From NCBI RefSeq assembly GCF_042683745.1, contig NZ_JBHUJX010000021.1, positions 1 through 64,000 of the forward strand: a stretch of DNA of 64,000 bases. The letters are read 5' to 3'. Every line of letters begins with the position of its first letter. The first letter of the stretch is position 1. Position numbers and translations under genes: made by a program. The stretch is from Pseudoneobacillus sp042683745. GTDB taxonomy: Bacteria; Bacillota; Bacilli; Bacillales; Cytobacillaceae. The notes under the pieces were generated by a model that was not told the DNA's origin, ran no database searches, and saw nothing but the letters and a program-made list of their open reading frames with translations. This document shows positions 1 to 7,037 of the stretch, one piece after another.

Positions 1-18
1 ATCAAACTCTCCAATAAA
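1..18 (-). rRNA. rrs: 16S rRNA, first ~18 nt only (gene leaves the window)
   Basis: Read on the minus strand, these bases give TTTATTGGAGAGTTTGAT, which matches the conserved 5' end of Bacillus 16S rRNA. The rest of the gene lies beyond position 1. The boxA and tandem promoters upstream agree with an rRNA operon start. Confidence 0.9.
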
Positions 19-52
19 GTGTTTGATTAGCTCATAAAGTTTACTCTGGCTT

Positions 53-69
53 ACTTCTATAATAGAAGT
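53..69 (-). promoter_or_regulatory. Hairpin in the 16S leader
   Basis: Perfect inverted repeat ACTTCTAT/ATAGAAGT in the transcribed leader between boxA and mature 16S. It may take part in pre-rRNA folding or processing; that role is inferred from position only. Confidence 0.5.
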
Positions 70-97
70 TTTTTATTTGTTAATGTTTGGTTGTTTA

Positions 98-111
98 GTT
101 TTCAAAGAGCA
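98..111 (-). promoter_or_regulatory. rRNA antitermination boxA
   Basis: The minus strand reads TGCTCTTTGAAAAC, matching the boxA core TGCTCTTT used by NusB/S10-dependent rRNA antitermination. It lies about 80 nt upstream of the mature 16S end and downstream of both promoters, the expected place. Confidence 0.75.
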
Positions 112-143
112 ATTTTTTATTATCGCCTTAAAGCGACTTCGTT

Positions 144-172
144 ATAGTAACATGTCTCAATGTTACTGTCAA
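144..172 (-). promoter_or_regulatory. rRNA operon promoter P2 (sigma-A)
   Basis: The minus strand has TTGACA, a 17-nt spacer, then TACTAT. The near-consensus boxes, just upstream of boxA and 16S, mark this as the proximal rRNA promoter. Confidence 0.85.
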
Positions 173-219
173 CCGCTTTTTTATCAGTTATTTTGATATG
201 TCTTGCGGCGACGTTTATT

Positions 220-249
220 AATATACCAGAATAACTAGATTTAAGTCAA
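220..249 (-). promoter_or_regulatory. rRNA operon promoter P1 (sigma-A)
   Basis: The minus strand has TTGACT, an 18-nt spacer, then TATATT, about 75 nt upstream of P2. Tandem P1/P2 promoters are usual for Bacillus rRNA operons. It begins only ~20 nt after the stop of the small gene upstream. Confidence 0.65.
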
Positions 250-270
250 CTATATTTTAATATTTTTTTC

Positions 271-504
271 TCAACCGCCTTTATTGATTTTCTTTCCCTG
301 TTTTCTTATGTATTTTAAACACTCATTAGGTGAAGCAATCCTCTTAAATAAGGTAAATAAAATTTTATATCGTTCTTCCATAGCTCTTTTCACAATATGA
401 TCGATCCGTTCATCTTTTAAGTCAAATAGAATCTCATCCATTTCTCTTTTTATTAGATATTGAATTTCTTTTACCTCTTTTTCATTTACTAACATACCTA
501 GCAT
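271..504 (-). CDS. Small conserved-looking hypothetical protein, 77 aa
   Basis: I do not recognise this protein. It is a charged, probably helical 77-residue polypeptide rich in Glu, Lys, Ile and Leu, with no signal peptide, membrane segment or Cys, and a basic C-terminal end. The start chosen is the ATG at 504, 7 nt behind a perfect AGGAGG; an in-frame TTG two codons earlier sits directly against that site and is unlikely. It lies between the divergent pdaB gene and the rRNA promoters. The good ribosome site argues that it is real. Function unknown. Confidence 0.6.
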   Translation of the reverse strand: MLGMLVNEKEVKEIQYLIKREMDEILFDLKDERIDHIVKRAMEERYKILFTLFKRIASPNECLKYIRKQGKKINKGG

Positions 505-639
505 TTGCAAACCTCCTATTTTTTCCTTGTTTCTGTAGTCTTTTCCATTTCGTTTATTTTTATAATTAATTATTCATAACTAATGAAATTCTGCATAAAA
601 ATGGAGACAAGAAGTGTTTTGGACGAGGTGGTTAAATTA

Positions 640-1392
640 ATGAATATTTTCTTTGTTATGAATGGTAAATCGCTAAAGCAAGTTTCCCTTATTGTTATTC
701 TCGCTTTTTTTACTGCCCTCTTTCTTTATATGGAGAATTTAGCTTATTCACCTATATTCTCTACAAAAGATGGACCTAAGGCAGTTTACAAAGGAGAAAA
801 GGATGTAGCTCTTACATTCAATATCGGTTGGGGGGATGAAAAAGCTGCTCCTATTCTTGATATTTTAGAAAAAAAGGGAATCAAATCCGCTACATTTTTT
901 CTTTCTGGAGCATGGGCTGAAAGACACCCGGATCTTGTCGCAAGAATTGTAAAGTCTGGATTCGAAATTGGAATTCTTGGTTATGCCTATGTTGACTACT
1001 CAGATTTAGAGGATAATGAGATAAGGAAAGACATTTCAAAAGCACAAGTGGCCTTTAATAAATTAAATATTAAGGACATAAAGCTTTTAAGAGCTCCAAC
1101 TGGTCATTTTGATAAAAGAACGTTGGATATCGCTGAACGTTTTGGATACTCTGTCGTTCATTGGAGCATCGATTCAAAAGATTGGACAAATCCAGGAGTT
1201 GGCGCAATTGTTGAAAATGTAAGTATGACTAAGAAGGGAGACATTATCCTTTTACATGCTTCTGATTCTGCAAAGCAAACAGCAAAAGCCTTGCCAACTA
1301 TTCTGAATGATTTAAATAACAAGAGATTAAAATTAGTGACCGTGTCTGCAATGATTGCAAACGGCAATGCAAAATCAAATGAAATAAAATAA
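640..1392 (+). CDS. pdaB: PdaB-type sporulation polysaccharide deacetylase family protein
   Basis: NodB-fold protein needed for late spore stability in B. subtilis. About 250 aa from the ATG at 640, which follows GAGGTGG; the upstream in-frame ATG at 583 lacks homology to the family. An N-terminal membrane/signal segment (roughly residues 15-35) is followed by the deacetylase domain. The first motif reads TFNIGWGD instead of the NodB TFDDG, and the HxxxH zinc motif is replaced by a GFEIGILGY segment, so classic metal-dependent chemistry is doubtful. RAPTGHFDK, DWTNPG and LLHASD segments fit PdaB. It is divergent from the small gene and converges on kbaA. Confidence 0.9.
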   Translation: MNIFFVMNGKSLKQVSLIVILAFFTALFLYMENLAYSPIFSTKDGPKAVYKGEKDVALTFNIGWGDEKAAPILDILEKKGIKSATFFLSGAWAERHPDLVARIVKSGFEIGILGYAYVDYSDLEDNEIRKDISKAQVAFNKLNIKDIKLLRAPTGHFDKRTLDIAERFGYSVVHWSIDSKDWTNPGVGAIVENVSMTKKGDIILLHASDSAKQTAKALPTILNDLNNKRLKLVTVSAMIANGNAKSNEIK

Positions 1393-1512
1393 GAAAAGCG
1401 GAAGCGCACTTGTAAGCCCCGACAAGCAAATGCTTCGCCACCCGGAAAGTCGTTTTTTGACTTTTTGGGTGGCGAACATTTGACCCCGAGAGGCTAGGCG
1501 CTGGAACTGGAC
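1391..1512 (+). repeat. Structured intergenic repeat, copy A
   Basis: Begins AGAAAAGCGGAAGCGC right at the pdaB stop and ends near GGCTAGGCGCTGGAACTGG. The middle is a strong palindrome: arms at about 1427-1443 and 1468-1484 (core TTCGCCACCC/GGGTGGCGAA) with an inner AAAGTC/GACTTT stem. The same left end occurs, forward or reversed, at 14304, 49105 and 54552. Probably a small non-coding repeat family; it may fold in pdaB mRNA. Confidence 0.7.
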
Positions 1513-1550
1513 AATTTCCGAAGTCCGAAAATGTTTCTTACCTTGTAAAA

Positions 1551-1586
1551 AAAGTAAAGCCATCCTTATTTGGATGGCTTTACTTT
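1551..1586. terminator. Bidirectional intrinsic terminator between pdaB and kbaA
   Basis: Arms AAAGTAAAGCCATCC (1551-1565) and GGATGGCTTTACTTT (1572-1586) form a perfect 15-bp stem with a short loop and T-rich flanks on both strands. It overlaps the kbaA stop and serves both convergent genes. Confidence 0.85.
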
Positions 1587-2201
1587 TTGTTGCCTTTGAA
1601 TCATAGATTTTTCATTTAACTTATGAAGAATTAACAATTGATAAGCATTACAAACTAGCAACGGGATAAGCATTAACGGTAACCAGCTTTTTTCATTTAC
1701 ACGTAAAACTGGTACCCATTCTATAATCGTAACAACGACCATAAAAAATAATGCTGGTACAAAGGCTTCTTTATTCGTTTGTTTCGCTTTTATGTAGGCT
1801 ATAACTAATCCAAAGATAAAAATAAAAACTGCTAAGCCTACATACGGCAAGATACTTTCTCCCGCTTTTGCAAAAGAAGAAAATCTTAAGTAGACTAAAT
1901 CAAATAAAACAAAAGCTATTAGTATAACTTGTACAGCATTCCATAATTTAATCGATTTAAAAATTCCTAATCCAAACCGATGCACGGTTAAATAAGCAAA
2001 AAAGCCCATTTGGCTTAGAACACTAAAAATAAGACCTACTCCCACCAACCAAAATAGTATAGATAGAATTTCACCCATATGGAAACTTGTAATAATAGGT
2101 TCAAACTCTTCCCATCGTACGAAAAACCCTACTATTCCTGTCGTTATTCCACCTATTAATAATGTGGACATAAATAATCTTACCAAATTTCGGCTTGTCA
2201 C
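1566..2201 (-). CDS. kbaA: KinB-signalling pathway activation membrane protein KbaA
   Basis: In B. subtilis KbaA is a membrane protein needed for KinB-dependent entry into sporulation. Here 211 aa with about six hydrophobic segments (starting SRNLVRLFMSTLLIGG) and a short basic tail. The start is the GTG at 2201, eight nt after GGAGG; the longer reading back to 2249 has no ribosome site. Identification rests on the N-terminal pattern, the membrane topology and the conserved neighbourhood pdaB-kbaA-gerD-salA. Convergent with pdaB, divergent from gerD. Confidence 0.85.
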   Translation of the reverse strand: MTSRNLVRLFMSTLLIGGITTGIVGFFVRWEEFEPIITSFHMGEILSILFWLVGVGLIFSVLSQMGFFAYLTVHRFGLGIFKSIKLWNAVQVILIAFVLFDLVYLRFSSFAKAGESILPYVGLAVFIFIFGLVIAYIKAKQTNKEAFVPALFFMVVVTIIEWVPVLRVNEKSWLPLMLIPLLVCNAYQLLILHKLNEKSMIQRQQKVKPSK

Positions 2202-2271
2202 GCGTTTTTCCTCCAAAATAAAAATTCCATACCTTTCTAATTGTAACAATCAAGTTTAGAAAAATCTAGGT

Positions 2272-2301
2272 CGAATAATTTCCCGACATTTTCCCATCCT
2301 A
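2272..2301 (+). promoter_or_regulatory. Candidate sigma-G promoter of gerD
   Basis: CGAATA, a 17-nt spacer and CATCCTA resemble the sigma-G pattern (TGAATA / CATACTA). The start would fall near 2308, giving a short leader to the ATG at 2336. In B. subtilis gerD is transcribed in the forespore by sigma-G, which supports the reading. Confidence 0.6.
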
Positions 2302-2335
2302 AGATTAAGGATAATTTTGTGAAAGGAGCTTGCAG

Positions 2336-2977
2336 ATGTTTAATGAAAAAAGATTGCTCCTCCTAATTTTTATGATTTTCACCATTGCTGGCTGTTCTGG
2401 AAATGAATCCAGTGGTGGTGAATTGGATTATGAGCAAACAAAGAAAATGGTTGTTGATATCCTGAAGACAGATGATGGGAAAAAGGCTATTCAGGATGTT
2501 ATGGCGGACGATAAGATGCAGGAAAAGCTCGTAATGGATCAAAAGGTAGTAACAGAAACAATAGAAAAAACGTTGACCTCAGAAAAAGGGGAAGACTTCT
2601 GGAAAAAATCATTTGAAGATCCGAAGTTTGCTGAAAGTGTTGCGAAGAGTATGAAAAAGGAAAATGAAAAACTTCTTAAGGATTTAATGAAAGATCCAGA
2701 ATATAGGGGCATGATGATGGAAATCATGAAGGACCCTGAACTTACTAAAGATTTAACAACCGTATTAAAAAGCAAAGAATATCGCGAACATCTACAAAAG
2801 GTGATCACAGAGACATTCAATAGTCCTTTATTCAAAGTGAAAATGCAAGAAATTCTTATAAAAGCAGCGGAAGAATTAAAAGGTTCTGAAGCGAAAAGTG
2901 GAGAAGGCGAGGATAAAGGCAGCGGTAGTGACTCTGGTGAGGGGTCTGGAAGTGAAGGAGACAGTAGTGGAGGTTAA
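2336..2977 (+). CDS. gerD: Spore germination lipoprotein GerD
   Basis: GerD is an inner spore membrane lipoprotein that clusters germinant receptors (germinosome scaffold). 213 aa from the ATG at 2336, seven nt after AAAGGAG; a TTG two codons earlier is inside the spacer. A short signal peptide ends in a lipobox (TIAG followed by Cys20). The body is helical and charged, with repeated Lys-Asp-Pro-Glu-type segments near residues 95-140. The C terminus (about residues 188-213) is a Gly/Ser/Glu low-complexity tail, making it longer than B. subtilis GerD. Divergent from kbaA. Confidence 0.9.
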   Translation: MFNEKRLLLLIFMIFTIAGCSGNESSGGELDYEQTKKMVVDILKTDDGKKAIQDVMADDKMQEKLVMDQKVVTETIEKTLTSEKGEDFWKKSFEDPKFAESVAKSMKKENEKLLKDLMKDPEYRGMMMEIMKDPELTKDLTTVLKSKEYREHLQKVITETFNSPLFKVKMQEILIKAAEELKGSEAKSGEGEDKGSGSDSGEGSGSEGDSSGG

Positions 2978-3012
2978 TATTAAATGCTCAGGCGCAGAAG
3001 TTAGATAAGAAG

Positions 3013-3040
3013 AAGAGGCTGATTTTACTCAGCCTCTTTT
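3013..3040. terminator. Bidirectional terminator between gerD and salA
   Basis: AAGAGGCTGA (3013-3022) and TCAGCCTCTT (3029-3038) form a 10-bp stem followed by TTTTCC on the plus strand and a mixed T tract on the minus strand. Confidence 0.8.
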
Positions 3041-3043
3041 CCT

Positions 3044-4099
3044 TTATTTACTTAGTGCCTGAACGACTTTTTCAGCAATTCCCAGATAAATTTTACCTAG
3101 CTTATGATCTTCTTGATAAACAGAAGGGGCAAAGTCCTTCTCATCCAAATCTGGTTGTGCAAGAGGAAGTTGTCCTAATAGCTCTGTTCGCAGTTCTTCG
3201 GCCAGCTTGTCTCCTCCACCTTGTCCGAACACATATTCCTTCTCCCCTGTTACTTTACTTTCAAAATAAGACATGTTCTCGACTACACCAAGAATTTCAT
3301 GTTCTGTTCGTAGAGCCATCGCCCCTGCGCGAGCAGCAACGAATGCAGCTGTTGCATGTGGAGTCGTAACAATAATTTCTTTACAGGTAGGTAGCATCGT
3401 ATGAACATCAAGGGCGACATCCCCTGTTCCAGGCGGTAAATCAAGTAATAAATAATCTAACTCGCCCCACTCTACTTCATTAAAAAAGCTATTGAGCATT
3501 TTTCCAAGCATTGGACCGCGCCAAATAATTGGTGCATTATCTTCTACAAAGAAGCCCATAGAGATTACTTTCACACCAAAACGTTCTACCGGCAGTATTT
3601 TTTCATTTTTCACAGCTGGTCTCTTCGTAATCCCCATCATATCTGGCACGCTAAATCCATAAATGTCCGCATCCACTAGGCCAACCTTTTTTCCTAATCG
3701 AGCTAAAGATACAGCTAAATTGACAGATACTGTTGATTTTCCTACGCCACCTTTACCACTAGCAATAGCGATAAAGGTTGTTTTATTTCCTACCCCTAAT
3801 AATCCCTTATCTTCTTCTTGTTTTGAGACTTGATGCTTAACTAATTCTTCATCTGGCAGCTGGCTAAATCTCAAACCAACGGATTCAGCACCCGCTTCTT
3901 TTAAAGCTTGGACAATTTGAGATTGAAGTTGTAGCTGTTCTGCCGTACCAGTTTTGGCAATGGCAATTTTTACGCTAACATGATTTTTTTCTTCTTTAAT
4001 TTTTATTTCTTCAACTGCATTTACTTCACCTAATGATTTATGTAAAAAGGGCTCCTTTAATCCATTTAACACTTCTAATACTTTTGCTTCTGTTAACAT
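3044..4099 (-). CDS. salA: Mrp/NBP35-type P-loop ATPase SalA
   Basis: Member of the Mrp/ApbC ATPase family; in B. subtilis SalA acts as a regulator (it represses scoC). 351 aa. An N-terminal MIP18/DUF59 domain (about 1-90) is followed by the ATPase domain with a deviant Walker A (GKGGVGKST, near residue 115), LVDADIYG and the DLPPGTGD segment. The CxxC pair that holds an Fe-S cluster in typical Mrp carriers is absent (MSYFESKVTG is found where MxxFxCPxC is usual), as in B. subtilis SalA. The start at 4099 follows AAGGTGGGG and fits the family N terminus; the track-style start at 4111 overlaps that site. Confidence 0.9.
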   Translation of the reverse strand: MLTEAKVLEVLNGLKEPFLHKSLGEVNAVEEIKIKEEKNHVSVKIAIAKTGTAEQLQLQSQIVQALKEAGAESVGLRFSQLPDEELVKHQVSKQEEDKGLLGVGNKTTFIAIASGKGGVGKSTVSVNLAVSLARLGKKVGLVDADIYGFSVPDMMGITKRPAVKNEKILPVERFGVKVISMGFFVEDNAPIIWRGPMLGKMLNSFFNEVEWGELDYLLLDLPPGTGDVALDVHTMLPTCKEIIVTTPHATAAFVAARAGAMALRTEHEILGVVENMSYFESKVTGEKEYVFGQGGGDKLAEELRTELLGQLPLAQPDLDEKDFAPSVYQEDHKLGKIYLGIAEKVVQALSK

Positions 4100-4136
4100 T
4101 CCAAACCCCACCTTTTATATAAAGTTTCCAATTTAC

Positions 4137-4145
4137 AGTATAGCA
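4137..4145 (-). promoter_or_regulatory. Possible extended -10 promoter of salA
   Basis: The minus strand reads TGCTATACT, an extended -10 (TGN-TATACT), about 40 nt upstream of the salA ATG. No good -35 at 17 nt is seen, so this is tentative. Confidence 0.4.
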
Positions 4146-4238
4146 TATTTTCTTTTCAACACTGTTAACTGAATCACACTGATACCGTTTTTACCTTATT
4201 AACATTTTGTTTAACGTAAATAACCATATTTATAATAA

Positions 4239-4265
4239 AAAGAGGGACGTTTTTCAGCCCTCTTT
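4239..4265 (-). terminator. Terminator of cwlD
   Basis: The minus-strand stem AAAGAGGG / CCCTCTTT with a loop of about 11 nt is followed by a run of T. It overlaps the cwlD stop codon. Confidence 0.85.
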
Positions 4266-4974
4266 AGTCTCGTTTATTTTCATTAGAAAAATACCTCAAT
4301 ATTCCATTATAAATGGATGCTGCTACCTGGTCTTGATATTTGTCACTTTTTAGGTTTTCTTTTTCCTCAGGGTTTGAAAGGAACCCAATCTCCACTAGAA
4401 CGCCAGGTTTATCCGCATTTCTTAATAAATATATACTATTGCTTGGTTTTGCTTTTCGGTCTGTATTTTCTAAGTTACGGCGAAATTCGTCCTGAATAAA
4501 CTTCGCAGCGCGTTTATTTTCGATATATTGCGGAGCATAAAATATTTGCGCTCCTCTCCATTGCGGTTCAGGAATAGCATTTAAGTGGATACTTAAAAAG
4601 AAATCGATTTGCGAATCATTAATCATTTCCAATCGCCTCTTCAAATCTTGCACTTTTCTTTTACTGTACCCTTTTAATCCTGGATCCGCTAAATCCGTAT
4701 CCGTTTCCCTTGTCATCATCACTAATGCCCCTTGCTCCTGCAAATAGTCTTTCAATTTTAATGATACACTTAGGGCAATATCCTTCTCATATGCATCCTT
4801 TGGACCTGCCCCTGGATCAGGAGCCCCATGTCCAGGATCAACTAAGATGATTTTCCCTGATAAAGGGAGGTTCCAGGAATTCCAAGAATCATCGTCCATA
4901 AAGTCGAATTGAAGGATTATTAGTAATAAGATGAGTCCAACAGCAAATATACCTATATTCAATTTTCGTTTCAT
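4264..4974 (-). CDS. cwlD: N-acetylmuramoyl-L-alanine amidase CwlD
   Basis: Zinc amidase (Amidase_3 family) that with PdaA makes the muramic-delta-lactam of spore cortex, needed for germination. 236 aa. An N-terminal membrane anchor/signal (about 6-24) is followed by the catalytic domain: VDPGHGAPDPGA (first zinc His), SIHLNA (zinc His) and LVEIGFLSNPEE (catalytic Glu). The start ATG lies 12 nt behind AGGAGG, and that ribosome site is inside a strong hairpin (4976-5036). Downstream of ybaK in the same direction, as in B. subtilis. Confidence 0.93.
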   Translation of the reverse strand: MKRKLNIGIFAVGLILLLIILQFDFMDDDSWNSWNLPLSGKIILVDPGHGAPDPGAGPKDAYEKDIALSVSLKLKDYLQEQGALVMMTRETDTDLADPGLKGYSKRKVQDLKRRLEMINDSQIDFFLSIHLNAIPEPQWRGAQIFYAPQYIENKRAAKFIQDEFRRNLENTDRKAKPSNSIYLLRNADKPGVLVEIGFLSNPEEKENLKSDKYQDQVAASIYNGILRYFSNENKRD

Positions 4975-4975
4975 G

Positions 4976-5036
4976 AAAAACCATTCCCTCCTGCTCGTCC
5001 CTATTCATTTCACTATATGGGACAGGAATGGTTTTT
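4976..5036 (-). promoter_or_regulatory. Hairpin covering the cwlD ribosome binding site
   Basis: Perfect 12-bp inverted repeat: AAAAACCATTCC at 4976-4987 and GGAATGGTTTTT at 5025-5036, with an inner 5-bp pair GTCCC (4997-5001) / GGGAC (5019-5023). On the mRNA the 3' arm ends one base before the cwlD ATG and holds or abuts the AGGAGGGAATGG Shine-Dalgarno region. It ends in five T, so it could also terminate ybaK transcripts. Confidence 0.65.
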
Positions 5037-5086
5037 AGAACTTGAAAAAGCAATCGGCAAAGTGTTGAGTTATCGCATTTAGGAAA

Positions 5087-5530
5087 CTAATGTAAGCGTA
5101 GCTTATATCTTCTTTCTCCCTTTTTAAAGCCTTCTAGCCACCACTCTCCTACATATTGCTCACATAAATAGTAAAGGGATTCACTATACACACCTTCATC
5201 AAAAGATCCTAAATAGGTGAGAAAGTTATAAAGTGTATCGATAAAATGCTTTTCTTCCGTTGCACAACGCTGCCTTATCGATTCCATTGCTTCACCATAA
5301 TGGCCAAATCGGCTGAACTTCGCTCCTAATAAATACGCCTCGATCGCCACGTCATAGCAAGCTTCTTCTATTCCCGACTGGAGCAATAAATTTTGGGTAA
5401 ATCTTGTTGAACCGAAAAATTTTTGAACGCGTCCCTTTAACATATTTATAGATAAATCACGTAATACCGTACGTTCATATTTAATCTGCTTATCTCTTCT
5501 TTTATCTTTAAGAGTTGTAATTACATTCAT
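5087..5530 (-). CDS. ybaK: YbaK family protein (DUF2521)
   Basis: A 147-aa soluble protein of unknown function, conserved next to cwlD in Bacillus. Basic N terminus (many Lys/Arg in the first 30 residues), a mixed helical middle with the phrase ARFSRFGHYGEAMESIRQRC-like composition, and a basic KKGERRYKLRLH tail. The start ATG follows AGAGGTGATGAG. The assignment comes from its place between the rpsI region and cwlD plus length; no enzyme motif is visible. Confidence 0.75.
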   Translation of the reverse strand: MNVITTLKDKRRDKQIKYERTVLRDLSINMLKGRVQKFFGSTRFTQNLLLQSGIEEACYDVAIEAYLLGAKFSRFGHYGEAMESIRQRCATEEKHFIDTLYNFLTYLGSFDEGVYSESLYYLCEQYVGEWWLEGFKKGERRYKLRLH

Positions 5531-5689
5531 CTCATCACCTCTTAAAAATAGTCTTTATCCACGGGCGATGACTATCCATCATTTTGTTTTCCAATTCTAC
5601 ATGAAGTTGGTACGAATATTTTCTAACTAAGTTCGGTTCGCTTTAATAAAGGATAAATGTTATAAAATACTATAGGAGGAATTTTCAAA

Positions 5690-6883
5690 ATGAAAGATAC
5701 GTATCTAAATGCCCTATTAACCGCCACTGAATTACTTAATAATGAACAGATTACTTACTGTCTTATTGATACATCAGCACTAATCCTACATGGTGTCGAG
5801 GATGTTCCTTACCCTCATTCCATTACCATTTCTGTTCAATGGGATTTGTTCCAAAAGGCATATCAAATTTTTGTACCTTACGGGGTAAGTGAAATAACTA
5901 AAAGCCCAGAATATGATTGTTTCGATTTTACAATTAATGAATTAAATATAAACATTCTATGTTATTACAACACCGTGATTGAAACAGATCCAGACCGAAT
6001 GAACGTCAATTATCACGGGCTAATAATTTGGGTCAAATCATTCGATTATTTTTTAAAAAACTTGCCAGCTAATGATGTTCATTTTCAAGCGATAAAAAAT
6101 CATTTACAGTCGATCCAGCAAAAGAATAGTCAGCTGAATAAGCGAGCATGGAACAATGAAGCCTATACGGCATGTTTGAATAAATACGGTACTCCGGATA
6201 AGGCAGCTGATAAATTAAAAAGAGATCCAAAATTACGTATAAGATCCATCTATAAACATCTAGAAAATTTGCAAGGAAAGAGTGTCATCAATTTACTTGG
6301 GTCACATGGAGCGAAAGCCATTAGTATGGCTTTATTGGGGGCTAGGGCAACCGTTGTCGACATTTCAAAGGAAAATGAACGTTATGCATTAGAGGTTGCA
6401 CAAGCAGCAGAGGTCGAATTGAATTATATTGTATCTGATGTACTCCATATGCCCTCTGAAATTTTTGCCGAAAAATATGATATCGTCTTAATGGAATTAG
6501 GTGTCTTACATTACTTTATTGATTTAGAACCTCTTGCAAAGGTGATTTCAAATCTTTTGCAGGTTGGTGGAAGAGTGATTATTCAAGACTTTCATCCCAT
6601 CTCCACTAAGTTAATTACATCTAAAGGAAAGAAACATAAGGTAACTGGAAATTACTTCGACAAATCCATCGAAGTTCAAAACGTTGCCTTTAGTAAGCAT
6701 CTTGATTTCGATAAACAGCAAACATTAGATAAAGTGCACCTTCGTCGATGGACCCTTGGGGAAATCGTAACTGCCATCGCTCAATCAGGTCTTTTCATAC
6801 GTGTATTGGAAGAAGAGCCTAATACGAAAATTGATGATATTGGGCTTCCAAAAACCTTTACGATCGTTGCGGAAAAAATTTAG
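5690..6883 (+). CDS. Two-domain protein with a C-terminal SAM-dependent methyltransferase
   Basis: 397 aa. The C-terminal half (about residue 195 onward) is a Rossmann methyltransferase: the SAM loop reads NLLGSHGAKA in place of the usual DxGxGxG, followed by ATVVDISKEN (ribose-binding acidic residue), IVSDVLHMP, DIVLMELGVLHYF and a GGRVIIQDFHP segment. The N-terminal 140 residues form a separate domain that faintly resembles a nucleotidyltransferase fold but lacks the catalytic Asp pair; this is a guess. The ATG follows a perfect AGGAGG. It runs opposite to the bacteriocin genes and converges on them. It may be an unrelated housekeeping methylase or a tailoring enzyme for the peptide. Confidence 0.8.
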   Translation: MKDTYLNALLTATELLNNEQITYCLIDTSALILHGVEDVPYPHSITISVQWDLFQKAYQIFVPYGVSEITKSPEYDCFDFTINELNINILCYYNTVIETDPDRMNVNYHGLIIWVKSFDYFLKNLPANDVHFQAIKNHLQSIQQKNSQLNKRAWNNEAYTACLNKYGTPDKAADKLKRDPKLRIRSIYKHLENLQGKSVINLLGSHGAKAISMALLGARATVVDISKENERYALEVAQAAEVELNYIVSDVLHMPSEIFAEKYDIVLMELGVLHYFIDLEPLAKVISNLLQVGGRVIIQDFHPISTKLITSKGKKHKVTGNYFDKSIEVQNVAFSKHLDFDKQQTLDKVHLRRWTLGEIVTAIAQSGLFIRVLEEEPNTKIDDIGLPKTFTIVAEKI

Positions 6884-6892
6884 TTATTGTTT

Positions 6893-6921
6893 GGAACTCC
6901 CTCTATTGGAAGTTCCTTTTT
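6893..6921 (+). terminator. Terminator of the methyltransferase gene
   Basis: GGAACTCC / GGAAGTTCC arms around a short loop, followed by TTTTTCC, eight nt after the stop codon. Confidence 0.8.
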
Positions 6922-6933
6922 CCTTTCTAAATA

Positions 6934-6970
6934 AAAAAAGACCCCCAAATTCATATTAGTTGAGAGCCTT
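6934..6970 (-). terminator. Terminator of the bacteriocin operon (twin of the rpsI terminator)
   Basis: The minus strand has AAGGCTCTCAA pairing (with G-T wobbles) to TTTGGGGGTCTT, then TTTTTT. The 16-nt stretch ATTAGTTGAGAGCCTT at 6955-6970 occurs identically in the rpsI terminator at 13256-13271, and the poly-A side is also alike, so the two are related copies flanking the bacteriocin locus. Confidence 0.75.
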
Positions 6971-7037
6971 GAAGCGTTGATAACTAACAGAGAATTACGA
7001 GGAACATCTTTTCATAAACAAAGCTTTACTTGTCTCT

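Noticed and set aside
1158..1563. Minus-strand frames behind and opposite pdaB
   Set aside because: They cover the pdaB coding strand complement and repeat copy A; composition and lack of ribosome sites argue against coding.
3044..4099. SalA missing its Fe-S CxxC as a sign of decay
   Set aside because: B. subtilis SalA also lacks it as far as I recall; the rest of the protein is intact, so this is the normal family form.
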